A stretch of 64,000 nt of DNA from Acanthopleura granulata (Eukaryota > Mollusca > Polyplacophora > Chitonida > Chitonidae), in assembly GCA_016165875.1 (NCBI GenBank), contig JABBOT010000004.1, forward strand, positions 19,560,007 through 19,624,006, in the 5' to 3' direction. A model generated the notes under the pieces. The model was not told where the DNA came from. It saw only the letters and a program-made list of their open reading frames with translations, and did no database searches. Below, piece after piece: positions 23,701-33,618 of the stretch. Both the position numbers and the translations under genes were made by a program. Each line of letters opens with the position of its first letter. Positions within the stretch are counted from its first letter, which is position 1.

Positions 23701-25643
23701 TGTGCATCCAGGATAAGCACAACAGCCACCATGTACAATGCATGCTTAGAAATCAAATGCGCATGCATTTGAATAACACTAGACACAAAGGCTGTGCATT
23801 TCTGAAAAAAATTGTGTGGCCCATGTTATACTATCGTTTAAAGTAGAGAAAATCCTCGCAACTGTACATTTGTAGATAATTTTCTATGAATGTACAGTTG
23901 CTCTGGCTTTCTCCACTACAGAATATTTCTGGCACCCTGTATTATTACAGTCATAGTTTTGTTCTGGGCTGTCTATTCAAGTGGAAAGAATTTGTCAATT
24001 CACCTTATTAGAAGTTTGTATTCAGGCCTTGAAATCATTTTAATTAATTACTTAAAGAAACAAAATTCAACCATTTGACTGATATAAGGTTGGTGGAAGC
24101 TATGCTAGCCAGATATTTGCTGTGTTAAGATACAAGTGTTCAGTTTTTTGTGAGAAATAAAAAAACTGCAATTTATTGTGGCATAATCGGTTAATATTTA
24201 AATTCAACATAGCATCTTAGAACCAGACTTTCATGTGATTTAAATATTAATATTCATTACTGCACATTGTTTTATGTTTATAATTATGGAATTAATATGC
24301 AATTGAAATGTCCTGTCTCAGACCCAGTTCTTGTAAGCAGCTTTTATGTTTACTTTTTTCATCAGGCATCATCTTTTACAAGGAGTTCTGGGGGATGTCA
24401 GCTCTGGAAATATGCATGTTTTTGTTTGGGTATGTTCATGATTTGGCCTTAATCTTTATGGCCTCAACCATTGTCATACATTCAGCCGCAGTAGTAACGT
24501 ATTGATCTCATTTGTGGTAAATATAAATTAAGAAATTATGAAGCACAAAGCCCCCATAACGTTCTCAGTATTCATGTTGTTTGGTGTTCATGCACATTTA
24601 GATTGATATATGTATGTGTAATACATGTATATATACACAGGTGGAAAAATACAGGTAAATATGTGTCATGTAAATGTAAATATGTATATGCTGTCCATGG
24701 TGGAACTTCGCAGATTATGTCATTATGTGACATATTTAAAGATTATCAGAAGTTACCAATTTCTCAGCAGGCCTGTATGTTTTAAGATGTGCAGAAGCTT
24801 GTGTTACCTTTGACGTCTTAGCACTGAATAGTGAATACCTGTTTGCCAACTGTAGTACACAGTTCTGATTGATGTGCACTTTTGTTTCGTGCTGTCTGTT
24901 CTTGGTATCCTATGACATTTGAAGTATTGATGGCACTGAGATGTACACATGAGCATGTACTTTCAGATGTGTGATGTGCTTTGTTGGTGTGTACTTCATC
25001 ACGGTTGGAAGAGAATCCACTCAGGATCCTCCCCAAACAGAAAAGCCTGGGACTGAGGAACCTTCTAGTCGCCCAGTACTGGCTGATATCATTCCTAGTA
25101 AGTTACAACATGCCCAGAGCAAGTGTACACGCCTTCCATTTGACCAGTTAATATTTGTTCTTTAGATAAGACAGTTTCAGTTGTAAGTGTAATGACATGC
25201 AGAGCTCCAACTACCCTGTATGATTTATTGTTCAGGTATTTTAACATGTAAATCATAAGAAGTGTTGGAATACAATTTTGACGTACATTAATGTAATCAC
25301 GCTTTGTAAGAATCTTAATGAGAAAGGCTTGTCGACATCCAGGTTTAGTTCCAGGTTTGTTGTAAATCAACCAATGCATATTTATTACTGACTTAAAATT
25401 TTGTCATAAAATTTATGTACACTATTACATGCTTTCATGTACCTTGTTGCAGCCTGGTTGTTGGCTGATGTCAACATGGCACCAGTACAACCACGTGGTA
25501 ATGTCAACCACCTGTCTAATGCCCCAGACACCCGTCCGATTCTACCCGAGAAGACCTCAGATGGCAGCAGCTCCCAAGATACACTGTATGACACACCTGC
25601 TGGTCAAGCCAGCCCCACAGCAAGCTATGGGGCCACCAATTAA
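5788..25643 (+). CDS. NIPAL2: NIPA-like magnesium transporter family protein (NIPAL2-like), 12 coding exons
   Basis: Coding exons: 5788-5820, 13698-13766, 16289-16466, 18050-18109, 18555-18607, 18776-18844, 19259-19355, 19720-19855, 20405-20493, 24366-24429, 24967-25097 and 25453-25643. They total 1170 nt (389 residues plus TAA). All junctions are GT/AG with matching phase. The product is a multi-pass membrane protein of the NIPA group in the drug/metabolite transporter superfamily. Family members are linked to Mg2+ transport; substrate is not shown here. Visible hallmarks are GNLLISISLNIQ in the first membrane segment (about 13-33), SAYGFAPASLVAPLG (74-88), YPIFYVM, NQAMKYFNATVVVP and FFTISAIIAGIIFYKEF (exons 9-10). 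After about residue 293 a polar tail ends in SYGATN. Exons 2-12 are secure. Exon 1 is inferred from phase, ATG context (GACATGG) and a GTAATT donor. It gives only 11 residues before the first membrane segment, shorter than the vertebrate proteins as I recall them, so another first exon is possible. Confidence 0.92.
6100..7055 (+). repeat. Interspersed repeat R2 with internal ~150-bp units (intron 1)
   Basis: It contains diverged repeats of a block with CCAAGTTCAC, ACTTACACCATACT and CCCTATTGATTTTCAGTGACC-like motifs. It ends with AATATCTCTTGGA followed by CTTAAGGCTGAGGAG and a T run. The same tail closes the copy at 53400-54085. The left boundary is approximate. Confidence 0.65.
7740..8790. 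repeat. Large palindrome made of tandem repeat units (NIPAL2 intron 1)
   Basis: Four diverged direct units of roughly 150-230 bp start near 7785, 8007, 8186 and 8335. Each carries ATTGATTGATTGA, GTTACA, TTTCCTTATT.GGATCTC and TATTGGAATAT. They run into a near-perfect palindrome at 8431-8460 (GTCGAATAACGTG, CTAT, CACGTTATTCGAC). Beyond it the same unit appears in reverse complement about twice, to about 8790 (CGATATTCCAATAAC, GATCCAAATAA, TCAATCAATCAATCA). Transcripts or single strands could fold into a long hairpin. The element class is unknown. Confidence 0.85.
8791..12976. other. NIPAL2 intron 1 sequence, nothing recognised
   Basis: AT-rich intronic DNA with no conserved exon. There is a short TATATATATATG tract near 9461-9472 and several TACATGTA-type palindromes. 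The short open frames, such as 9769-10077, show no recognisable domain. Confidence 0.4.
12977..13075 (+). mobile_element. SINE family 1, internally deleted copy
   Basis: The head GGGGTCCTGCATGGCTTAGG and the tail CCAATCAAATCAATAAATAA match the two ends of the intact copy at 136-404. The B box and central domain are missing. It lies in NIPAL2 intron 1, about 600 bp before exon 2. Confidence 0.6.
13130..13600 (+). repeat. Interspersed repeat R4, copy 1
   Basis: The right half (about 13465-13580) aligns in direct orientation with 51070-51200. Shared pieces are TTGGTGCTAAAACTTACATTTTTC versus TTGGTGCTGAAATTTACATTTTTC-type blocks, AGTA..ATATCATC.TA, and CCTTTTTAA(A/G)ATCAA followed by GG..GAAATT. 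Boundaries and class are unknown. Confidence 0.5.
17140..17400 (+). repeat. Interspersed repeat R3, plus copy (NIPAL2 intron 3)
   Basis: This stretch matches the reverse complement of 21850-22120. Both contain GACTGACCAATCAGAGAGCT followed by AGGAGATAT, then GAGTTGACTGT, CACTGTTTTAATG and AAAGTATTTCCAGACCACTG. The two copies sit in different introns of the same gene in opposite orientation. Confidence 0.75.
21340..21620 (-). pseudogene. Possible decayed coding fragment, Ser/Asp-rich then Cys-containing
   Basis: On the minus strand an in-frame ATG near 21605 gives MESFSGG followed by SSSSSDDNE and GYQFES. The frame is then broken by stops, and a shifted frame yields a Cys-containing stretch (ALCLQD). 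The order acidic-serine run, then YQFE, then Cys-rich loosely recalls the start of invertebrate proteins with the P2X7-type intracellular domain. With several disruptions in under 300 bp it cannot be functional, and the family assignment is weak. Confidence 0.22.
21850..22120 (-). repeat. Interspersed repeat R3, minus copy (NIPAL2 intron 9)
   Basis: Inverted copy of 17140-17400; CAGTGGTCTGGAAATACTTT and CTAGCTCTCTGATTGGTCAG are its clearest blocks. The open frame at 21981-22187 lies in the repeat and is not a gene. Confidence 0.75.
22921..23215 (+). repeat. Minisatellite, about 41-bp unit, about 7 copies
   Basis: The unit core is GGAAGGGGTAAATCCATTG, then TAATAGATCCCAGCTGTATTC. Six good copies follow a more diverged first copy that begins near 22921. 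The minus-strand open frame at 22877-23149 is the translation of this array (an approximately 14-residue repeat of the PLPEY..DLLQW type), not a gene. It lies in NIPAL2 intron 9. Confidence 0.85.
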
Positions 25644-28600
25644 AAGCTGTACACTACACACATGTATATCACTACCATAATTTATACATTAAACAGTGAG
25701 ATAAAATCCCATGAATTTGCAGAAGGTGTCAGAAGAAACGGGAAAAAGAAAAATAAATGTTGCTTATCTGAAAAATGAAATGCTATGCCGATGGTTTTTA
25801 TTTTATTGAGTATCTAAATTTTCAGATGTCTGTTATCTTTGATAGATAATAGAATGAACATCTGGAGAAGCTTCCAGGTGTTTCACTAAAATTTAAAAAT
25901 TAATAGATTTGCTAATTTAACTCAGCATAGCAGAACTATGAAAACAGTATATACTGTAAAAGCTCTCTCTTAAACCGTATTTTATTAAGAAGTAACTACT
26001 ATTTTTTTCTGTGTGAGGTTACTGATCATATTTTGTACTGTTTTGTATCTTTTTTGTGAGCTAAAATTTTGGCATGCAGATAATGCCTGAGTATTATTGC
26101 AGTTGGTTTTCATTACCTACATTTTTTTTATTAACTGATATTCAGTTCCATCCCTTTTTGTTTTTTCTTTTAACCTGCATATATGTGAGGGCATTTAGAT
26201 TTGTATATTCATTTCTGGAAATGTTCATTAACATTTATTTTAGAGCATGCGTAGACTAATTCTAGATTTATAGCTGTTGGGGGATATGTCTTGAAGTTAT
26301 CATATGTTTTAAATTTCCAATGACTAGAGATTTAGTCTACTTTATCAAAGTATTTGAAATCAAAAAGGGTTTGATAACAGTGCAAGTCCTTCTCCAAAAT
26401 GTCAATGTTGTGAAAAATTTCAATTTTTTGGGTACATATGTTTAGGAAGAATTGAAGTTGTGTTAAAAAGTCAATGCTAATGATATATCTGGATGTAGAT
26501 AAAATAGTTTTCATTTAAATCATCCTTCTTTATGGGTTTCTTGTAATGCATTCCACAGCCAAACTGAATGTCAAAGCAGGGTGCATCCATTGTACAAGCA
26601 GTCCAGTGGCTTGATGCAAATCATGACAAATGACTAATTAATAGCAGTCAAGATACCGGAACCTGAAAAAGCAAGATAAACATAGTTCATTAAAGTACAT
26701 GGACATGTATTACCAACCTAGGTCACTGACAAGGCTTTTAGAATGCTTTTAGATGTATAAGGAAAATAAAAGTAATTGCTGTGCCAATATAAACCCACCC
26801 AGTCTCATGTAGTGGTAGAAACTTTGGAGTAATGTGAAAGACCCTTTATAGATCACATATGTGTGGTTACTTATAGATACTATTTACTGGCAAATTGTAA
26901 CGTGAAGAATAAGAAGACATCCGCAACTTACAATCCAGACACTAGTGCTGATTAAATTTATCTAGTAATTGAGAGAATGTATAGGTGTCTTTCCTGTGGA
27001 TAAATCTGAGTGGATTTGTAGTTTTGCATCAGTGTAATATTTCATTTTTATTACTTTGCATTAATGACCTCCAGTGTGCAACAGAAATAAATGGACGTTA
27101 CTTAGACCGAGTCATGACAACAAGAATATTCCTCACATATTCCCCCTTTGGAGAAAGGGAAATGAATTCAATATTTTGTATATGTAATTATTTTGATAAA
27201 ATGTTGGTAAAATCTTCCTTTGTAAAGGTGTTCATGTCATAAACTTTTGTGGTAAACATGTAGAATTTTCTAAAGATACCGCATGTTTACTTTACAGGTA
27301 AGCTGTGCTGTAAAAGTTGTGGGCAAAGATTGCGAGCTTATTTTTGTGTCATACACACTGTTATGTCACAAACCAATAGGTAACCAGAATCCTCAATATC
27401 CCACAAATGGCAGTTCTTAAGAAAATGCACTGTTGGTGCACAATGACTGTATAAAAATACCCAAAATACATTAAATACTAGATGTAAAGATAACTAAAGA
27501 AATTATAGTGGTTATTGTAAGGAAGATGGATTGAAGTAAGATGTTAATGAATATTTAGTTGGTACCTGGATGTCCTCCAGTGCATGCTCAAGTGTTAGTA
27601 GTTAGAGTGTTAAGAAAACTGATGTTATGGTGTGAATATTACTACATATGATAAATGTTGAAGTTGCATGATTGTTACAGTTGAACTTTTAATATTTTTC
27701 AAGATTACTCTCATGTGTTTAATGTAAATATGGCACATGTACATAAGTACGAAATATAAATGTGCACAAGTACCAGATATTATTTTCAACATATTAATTT
27801 CATATTATATTGAAACTGTTGCCCTTATTTTTCAATCACACTATGATTAATTAATCATAATTCAATTGATCTTGAATTAATTTTGCAGATGGGAATTTTA
27901 TTTTGAACTTTAATGTTTTATGTGTTGAATTTCTTTTACATACTGTTTTACTTTTTATTATATGTTCTATTTTAGTTTTTGTTGGGAGTTTTCATTATTT
28001 TGCAGTGTCTTTTTTCTTGTATAAAATTGAAATTTTGTATTAAATTTTATAATCGTGCATCAGTGGCCCAAACCTTTGTCTGATCTGTAGGTACATCAGT
28101 GTATCTGTGTGTTTTTATTTAGATGAGGCAGGCAGTTTTAACTGTTTAGGCTGAAACAATGCGAGAATATTATAGAGGGTATTTTGGACTCAACAAATAT
28201 CCCACCACACATGCTGATAATTGTATTCCATCCTGGAAAATGACTGTTATGTGTCACACTGAAATGCATGCATTGTAATTCCATGTAAGTTTTACCTTTG
28301 GCTAACATGTTACAAAATACATCATTTATAATCTCTCAAACATCCGATCTTCTGTAACAGGTGGGAATTTGCATGGATGACCACTTTATTACTACTTTGT
28401 GGAATTAATCTAGGTTTATCTGTGATTTAAAAGAAAAGGGAACACTAGACAAAGTGTATATTTGTATCGATAAAGAATCCCATTCATAGTTTAGAAAACG
28501 TGACTTTCTGTTTTTGTGGTGTAGGATAACCAAGTTATCGCAGTTCAAAGGAAGCAAAAACAGCCACATAAGGACAATCAAAAAGACTGCCGTGCCCTTA

Positions 28601-30174
28601 ATTTTAACCAATTTAGGGCAAGATATATCTACCACCCGAGAAGGCATCTGCTTCCTCTGTTACATCACCAGTACCTAGTTCACTATTTTGCTATATGGCA
28701 ATAGTGTTGAATCAATTCTTTTCTGCCTGATTATGAGACAATTCTAATATACTTTATAGCTATTTTCAATGAGGAAGTGGTAGTGGAATACCTCTAGGGT
28801 TATTTCCCAAGGTCTCAACCAGGAGACCACAATGCGTTACCTTTGAATGTGATAATAAAGATGATCGTACTTCACACATGAAGGCAAATCTCTCCCCTAA
28901 TACTATAGATGACGTGACATCGTGTTTTCTGTTTCTCTAAAATGTCGTATCACATGGCCTCGTAAGAATTCCAGATTAAAAGGTGATTTATGGAGTTACC
29001 AAACATGTAATATGCAACTGCCTATGTCTGTTCAGGTCTGTGTGGACTCCTCTTCTGAAATAACTTTGGTTATATTTTTTGTTGTCTTTTTTTTAAACTG
29101 GTGATCAAAATTAATTACTGTCATATGGTTTGATTTGCCACCATTTTGAATGCTGTTTCAATTTGTTAAACATGAATATGTACTTTGAAAACCCACCACT
29201 CCTTAAAACTTGCAAATCACAAAGATGATTTGTTAATAGATTGGTATGTATTTTATGACATCAGCATACGAGGTGTACTTAAAAAAACAAAACAAAAAAA
29301 AAAGCTTCATTCATATTTAAAAGTTTGGATGTTCCTCTAGAACGTCCCCTGTTAAATTTTGTGCATGTCTGGTTGTATATACTCATGCAATTTTTGTGGT
29401 GATGTATATATACAAGTATATGACTATACATTCTGTCCATGTTCAATTCCTCTTCCTCGGTATTGTCAGGGATGTCAAATATTGATGTTTTGCATGACGT
29501 CAATTCTTACCATGGCATGTACATCAACATTTTCTACTCTTTCTGTATGTCACTTAAAGTCTTTCTGTAAGTGATCATGAAGACAAAATGTAGGAACATG
29601 TTATTAGACACGTTAGTGAATAGGCCCTCTTGAAAGTAGCCAATTACAGATGTAAGTTACATGTAAGTGTGTCTATGAGCAAGCTTACTGGCAGTGAACA
29701 AACCCAGGATGAAAAAAAAGCTTTGATCTTCATATTAGCACAGTTCCTTATTATACTAAGCTTCATTTTCAAGATATATAAACCCTTCAACTCGCATGTA
29801 AGATTTATAAAAGGACACTGTATGGATAGGCCTACGTATCATGTTCCTCCTCGAATGACAACCATACTAGAAAGAAAAACTTGACATACCATGTCAGTGG
29901 CAATATTTGACTTTTTTTGTTATGATAAGTGTAACCGTTATACTTTTTGTGTTCTTCAGGCATTGTGAAGTCACTGTTGTAAATTGTCTTTCATGAACTT
30001 AAGGTGTACCTTGTTACTGTCAAAGATCTCACCAACATTCCAGGATTGCTCGTTGTGGGTCAGTATGTCGTGATGTACATGTAGATCTATTTCAGTGCAT
30101 ATCATGTAATATACTTATATTAATGTGATTATGTATATGAGTGTGCAATGTGATTGTGATATTTGTTATTTGGC
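25644..30174. other. NIPAL2-like 3' flank or long 3' UTR; no gene recognised
   Basis: A proximal polyadenylation signal AATAAA is at 25752-25757. The rest is unique-looking AT-rich sequence without a conserved exon or a clear repeat. If the distal signal at 30175 is used, this could be a 3' UTR of about 4.5 kb. That is possible but not shown by the sequence alone. Confidence 0.4.
25752..25757 (+). terminator. Polyadenylation signal AATAAA (proximal, NIPAL2-like gene)
   Basis: Canonical hexamer 109 nt after the TAA stop, followed by T- and G-containing sequence. Confidence 0.5.
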
Positions 30175-30180
30175 AATAAA
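30175..30180 (+). terminator. Polyadenylation signal AATAAA with GT-rich downstream element
   Basis: GGCAATAAAGC is followed within 5-15 nt by TGTTGTGTCTG, a good cleavage and polyadenylation context on the plus strand. It may be the distal end of NIPAL2 transcripts or may belong to an unrecognised transcript. Confidence 0.4.
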
Positions 30181-30569
30181 GCTATTGTTGTGTCTGCAAA
30201 GATAGTAGTTCAATGTTTCGTTATATAAGCCTATAAAAATCTGTGACAAAACAGCTGATGCTGTATGTTCAGGTTCATCTGGTTGTAGGGGTCATTTAAC
30301 AAAAAAAGGGTGTAAGTTATGTCAAACATAACTGACTTGACGTAACATACTGTAGAGATACATTTTCATGGTGGTTACGTTTGACGTAAACAGGCCCTAG
30401 AAACCTCGTTGGCTGTGTGGGGAAAAAAAACATACTGTGCATAAACCGTTAATTCAAACCTGTGATGGCAGAGTGGTAGCTGAGAAATCCTGGCTTTGAC
30501 TATTTCACTTCTTGCTGGACGTGAAGTCTTGTCATTAAAGAAACAGCACTGAATCTATTCACCAGTTGT

Positions 30570-31260
30570 TCATGCCAGCTTAGTGGTAGATTCTCTGTGT
30601 TATAATCATGAGAGCAAACGGTTCATTCCCATGTGGTATCATACTTAAGACCCTTAAACTGACATTTTTGGAACTTTTCTGACTTGGTTCAAGATTCAAG
30701 TAGGCATTGGAACTATTGTGTTAGAGGAATACATGAGAAATAATTAAAAACAAACAATATAAGCCCTAGTCAACGAGGAGGTGGTGTGTGCAAGTCCATG
30801 ACAGTGCTGGTTCCTCTGCAACTTTATGAGGGGAAGTTTGTCAAATACCAGCGGTGAACACACATCATAGTTTTTACATATGTGTGACCAGGCTTTACCA
30901 GTGGGCTATCTGAATCAGTGGTCTTTGGGCTTCAATTCCATGGTTCTGCTGCTAGACTAAAATCAAATTTTCCCTTTCCCAAAGGCGCTTATAGACAGTG
31001 CTTCCATTCCAGAGGGAGGCGTCACTCCAGTTTTCCAAGTCATATTCTAATTACTTCTCAGGAGAGAAGAGCCGAATACAAGCGGAGTCCACCAAAGCTA
31101 CTTCACGTGCTATATAAGCTACCCAAGTCATCACACTAGCAGGACCAAACGTGACTGGGCTTACCAGCTGTGGATCAGTGAACCAGTGATCTTTGGGTTT
31201 TATCCTATACTTTGAGCAGCAAACTGAAAATTCCTTCTAGCCCAGAGGAACATTGCTGTT
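30570..31260 (+). repeat. Decayed tRNA-like repeat and a diverged direct duplication
   Basis: At about 30576-30640, CAGCTTAGTGGTAGATTCTC and GGTTCATTCCC resemble tRNA A and B boxes. Two diverged direct copies then follow at about 30885-30990 and 31150-31260. They share GTGAC.(A/G)GGCTT.ACCAG, then ATC.GTGG/AACCAGTG and ATCTTTGGG. The open frame at 30918-31139 crosses the duplication and is probably not a gene. Confidence 0.4.
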
Positions 31261-31290
31261 ACATACAAGTTTCCCACCTTGCATGCAGAA

Positions 31291-31799
31291 TTGTGTTACA
31301 TCATGTTATGTAATAATGCACAAGTAATGTCATACCCACCATGTAATGTAATAAGAATTTATGTGCTGAGTAATATCACTTCATAAAGAACAGACAAATA
31401 AATGACAGAGATAACTGAAACCAAGAAACTACAAGGGTTAAGACTAAAGTCATATTGAAAACAACTGCTATTTACGCAGACACCTGTAAGTTTCAATGTG
31501 TGAAAGCAATTTAATGGAGGTCTGAGGAATCCATTAGGTACTGCAGCATGTTCTATTTGAAATAACTATAAAGAGACATGGATTCCCTCACCTGAATAAG
31601 CACAGAACAATATATATACCTGTTACACGTTATTACATTATACCTAAATTTTCATTATAATACCTGAAACTGGTTTTATTACATCACCGAGCAAATTTTA
31701 TTACATTAGTGTCATACTACTTAACATTGAAATTTTTATTACATTACACCATGAGTGTTACATTACTTGTGTGTTATTATATACCTCGGTGTAATATGG
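31291..31799. mobile_element. MITE-like element with ~65-70 bp terminal inverted repeats
   Basis: The left arm (about 31291-31360) matches the reverse complement of the right arm (about 31731-31799). CACAAGTAATGT pairs exactly with ACATTACTTGTG, flanked by ATGTAATGTAATAA and TTATTACATTACA. There is no transposase inside, so it fits a non-autonomous DNA element. Low-complexity TTATTACATTA motifs between the arms blur the boundaries, and no target duplication was confirmed. Confidence 0.55.
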
Positions 31800-31810
31800 T
31801 GAAAAAAATA

Positions 31811-32159
31811 TGAGTGAGTGAGTGCGTGCATGCTTGGGGTTGAACGTCATATTTAACAGTGTTTCAGTCATATGACAACGATGAGTGTGTACTTATACTG
31901 TGACTACTTGTGTCAGGGCGAGTACATGCAGCCAAAGTGCTGCTGTCACTGGAACACCATGCCGAAGACACCAGACATGACACCCCACCTAGTCACATTA
32001 TGCTGACCAGTCCTGTTTCCCTGCTCTAACCTCTCAATGCTGAGCGCCAAGCGAGGCAGCAACAAGAACCATTTTTAAAGTCTTTGGTATGACTCGACCC
32101 GGGCTTGGATCTCCTGGCCTCGAGGCAGACCCTCTAACTACTAGACCACCCAAGCGGTA
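31811..32159 (-). mobile_element. tRNA-derived SINE, family 2, near full-length copy
   Basis: Read on the minus strand, the head GCTTGGGTGGTCTAGTAGTT supplies the A box and CCGGGTCGAGTCATACC the B box. A body follows with CATGTCTGGTGTCTTCGGCA, and the 3' part ends with the complement of GTGCATGCTTGGGGTTGAAC. Two other copies (37846-38152 and 52180-52430) have the same orientation. The 3' end near 31811 touches the TIR element at 31291-31799. Confidence 0.8.
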
Positions 32160-32519
32160 AAAAGACGATGTACACAAGACATGTATAATAGTGTTCCATA
32201 TGAATATGTGTTTGCATGCGTAGAGCTTCGTTTATAAATATACAACAATCATAAAAACCCAGCCCTCTGCATGAATTTCTATGTCATTTAAATCTTTATT
32301 CGCGCAGGTTCGTCTATATAACATGGGTAAGAAATCCAAATCATTAGTTTAATTCACAAAAATACACACATGACACTGGCTCCCCCTCTTCTGGGAAAAG
32401 CTTAGGACCTTCTTAGCCTTCAAAAGTCGAAAGACCTTAAAGATCATGACCCACTTTAAAAAATACTGTGCAATGTACTTAAAACCCCTCGGTCGTGTAA
32501 AATGTAATGAATAGATAAA

Positions 32520-32905
32520 TATTCTAAGAGACATTATGTATAATACCAGCCATTCATAAAATTTAACTGAAATACAACTGTAATGACCTTAAAATGGTCA
32601 AGGTCACCGTAACTCAATAGGGTTCTCAATCATGCTGGAGTGTAGGATTGGTATAAGTTTGGTGAACTCGAAACAAACTGTTCAAGAGACAGAGGGTTTA
32701 CAAGCCTTTTATAAAATTTAACTTAAATAACCCCTATGACCATGAAGAATAAGGTCAAGGTCCCTGAAAAACAATAGGGTTCTTCCACATGCCAAAGTGT
32801 AAGTGTAGTGTAAGTTTGGAGGTCTTCAGACAAACCATTCTAAATTTGGAATGTTTACTAGGATATGGACAGACAGCACCCGCTGCGACTCTACCCTTTG
32901 GCCGA
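32520..32905 (-). repeat. Interspersed repeat R2, minus copy
   Basis: Two internal units on the minus strand share CCCTATTG, a GACCTTGACC-type block, and AAACTTACACTA or AAACTTATACC. The right edge, GGACAGACAGCACCCGCTGC, is the complement of the AGTCGCAGCGGGTGCTGTCT-type 5' end. The same 5' end is recognisable near 53416-53450 in the copy inside GALE. Confidence 0.65.
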
Positions 32906-33618
32906 TATTTTGTGAAAGTGTTCTTATGTGATCTCAGAAAGCACAAGCATAAACCAAACTAGAATGCACAAGGCATGCTCATGAGCTCAGATTTTTTAGC
33001 CCTTCTCTCAAATACACAAGCTCTGTTTCTCTGAAAATACCATCTTTAAGTATTCATCTATCATAGTGAATAACATCATGAATAATGGTGGCAATAGCCA
33101 TGTTTTGTCTCAAAAATGCCCAAATTGTTCAAAATAATATCTCTTTTTTTCCTTCTTAAAATACACGCCAGAAACTCATTAACCATGTAGAAATGTCAAA
33201 ACAGGGTATGTTTGATAAATCCCTACTGCAGTACAATTATTCTTTCAACTGAAACATGGGTATGTGTATCTGCCAACACTTCCAGCTGTCTCAATGTAAC
33301 ATACTGTGGATAACAATGGCTTTTAACATGTAGCTTCTCCCATAACCTAAAGCCTTCATGCACAGTGCCTTCCTCTGCAGAATGTTGTAGGCTTTCAGAG
33401 GATGAACACATGTATGTACCAGTATGGCGTTATCATTCAGATGGCTTTGACATGAGCCCAATCCACTACTATCTAGGAAAAGAGTTATAATAAAACATAC
33501 AGAAGTACAAGTTTAAGATTTTCTTTCCTGAACGCTTTCCTGAATCTGGATGATAGAATCCCAAGTGTAGTAAATATCTTAACTATAATGATGAAGACAG
33601 TGATCTGCTGATGGCAGC

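Noticed and set aside
25429..25680. Overlapping plus and minus frames around 25.5 kb
   Set aside because: Shadows of the last NIPAL2-like exon; only the frame ending SYGATN continues from exon 11.
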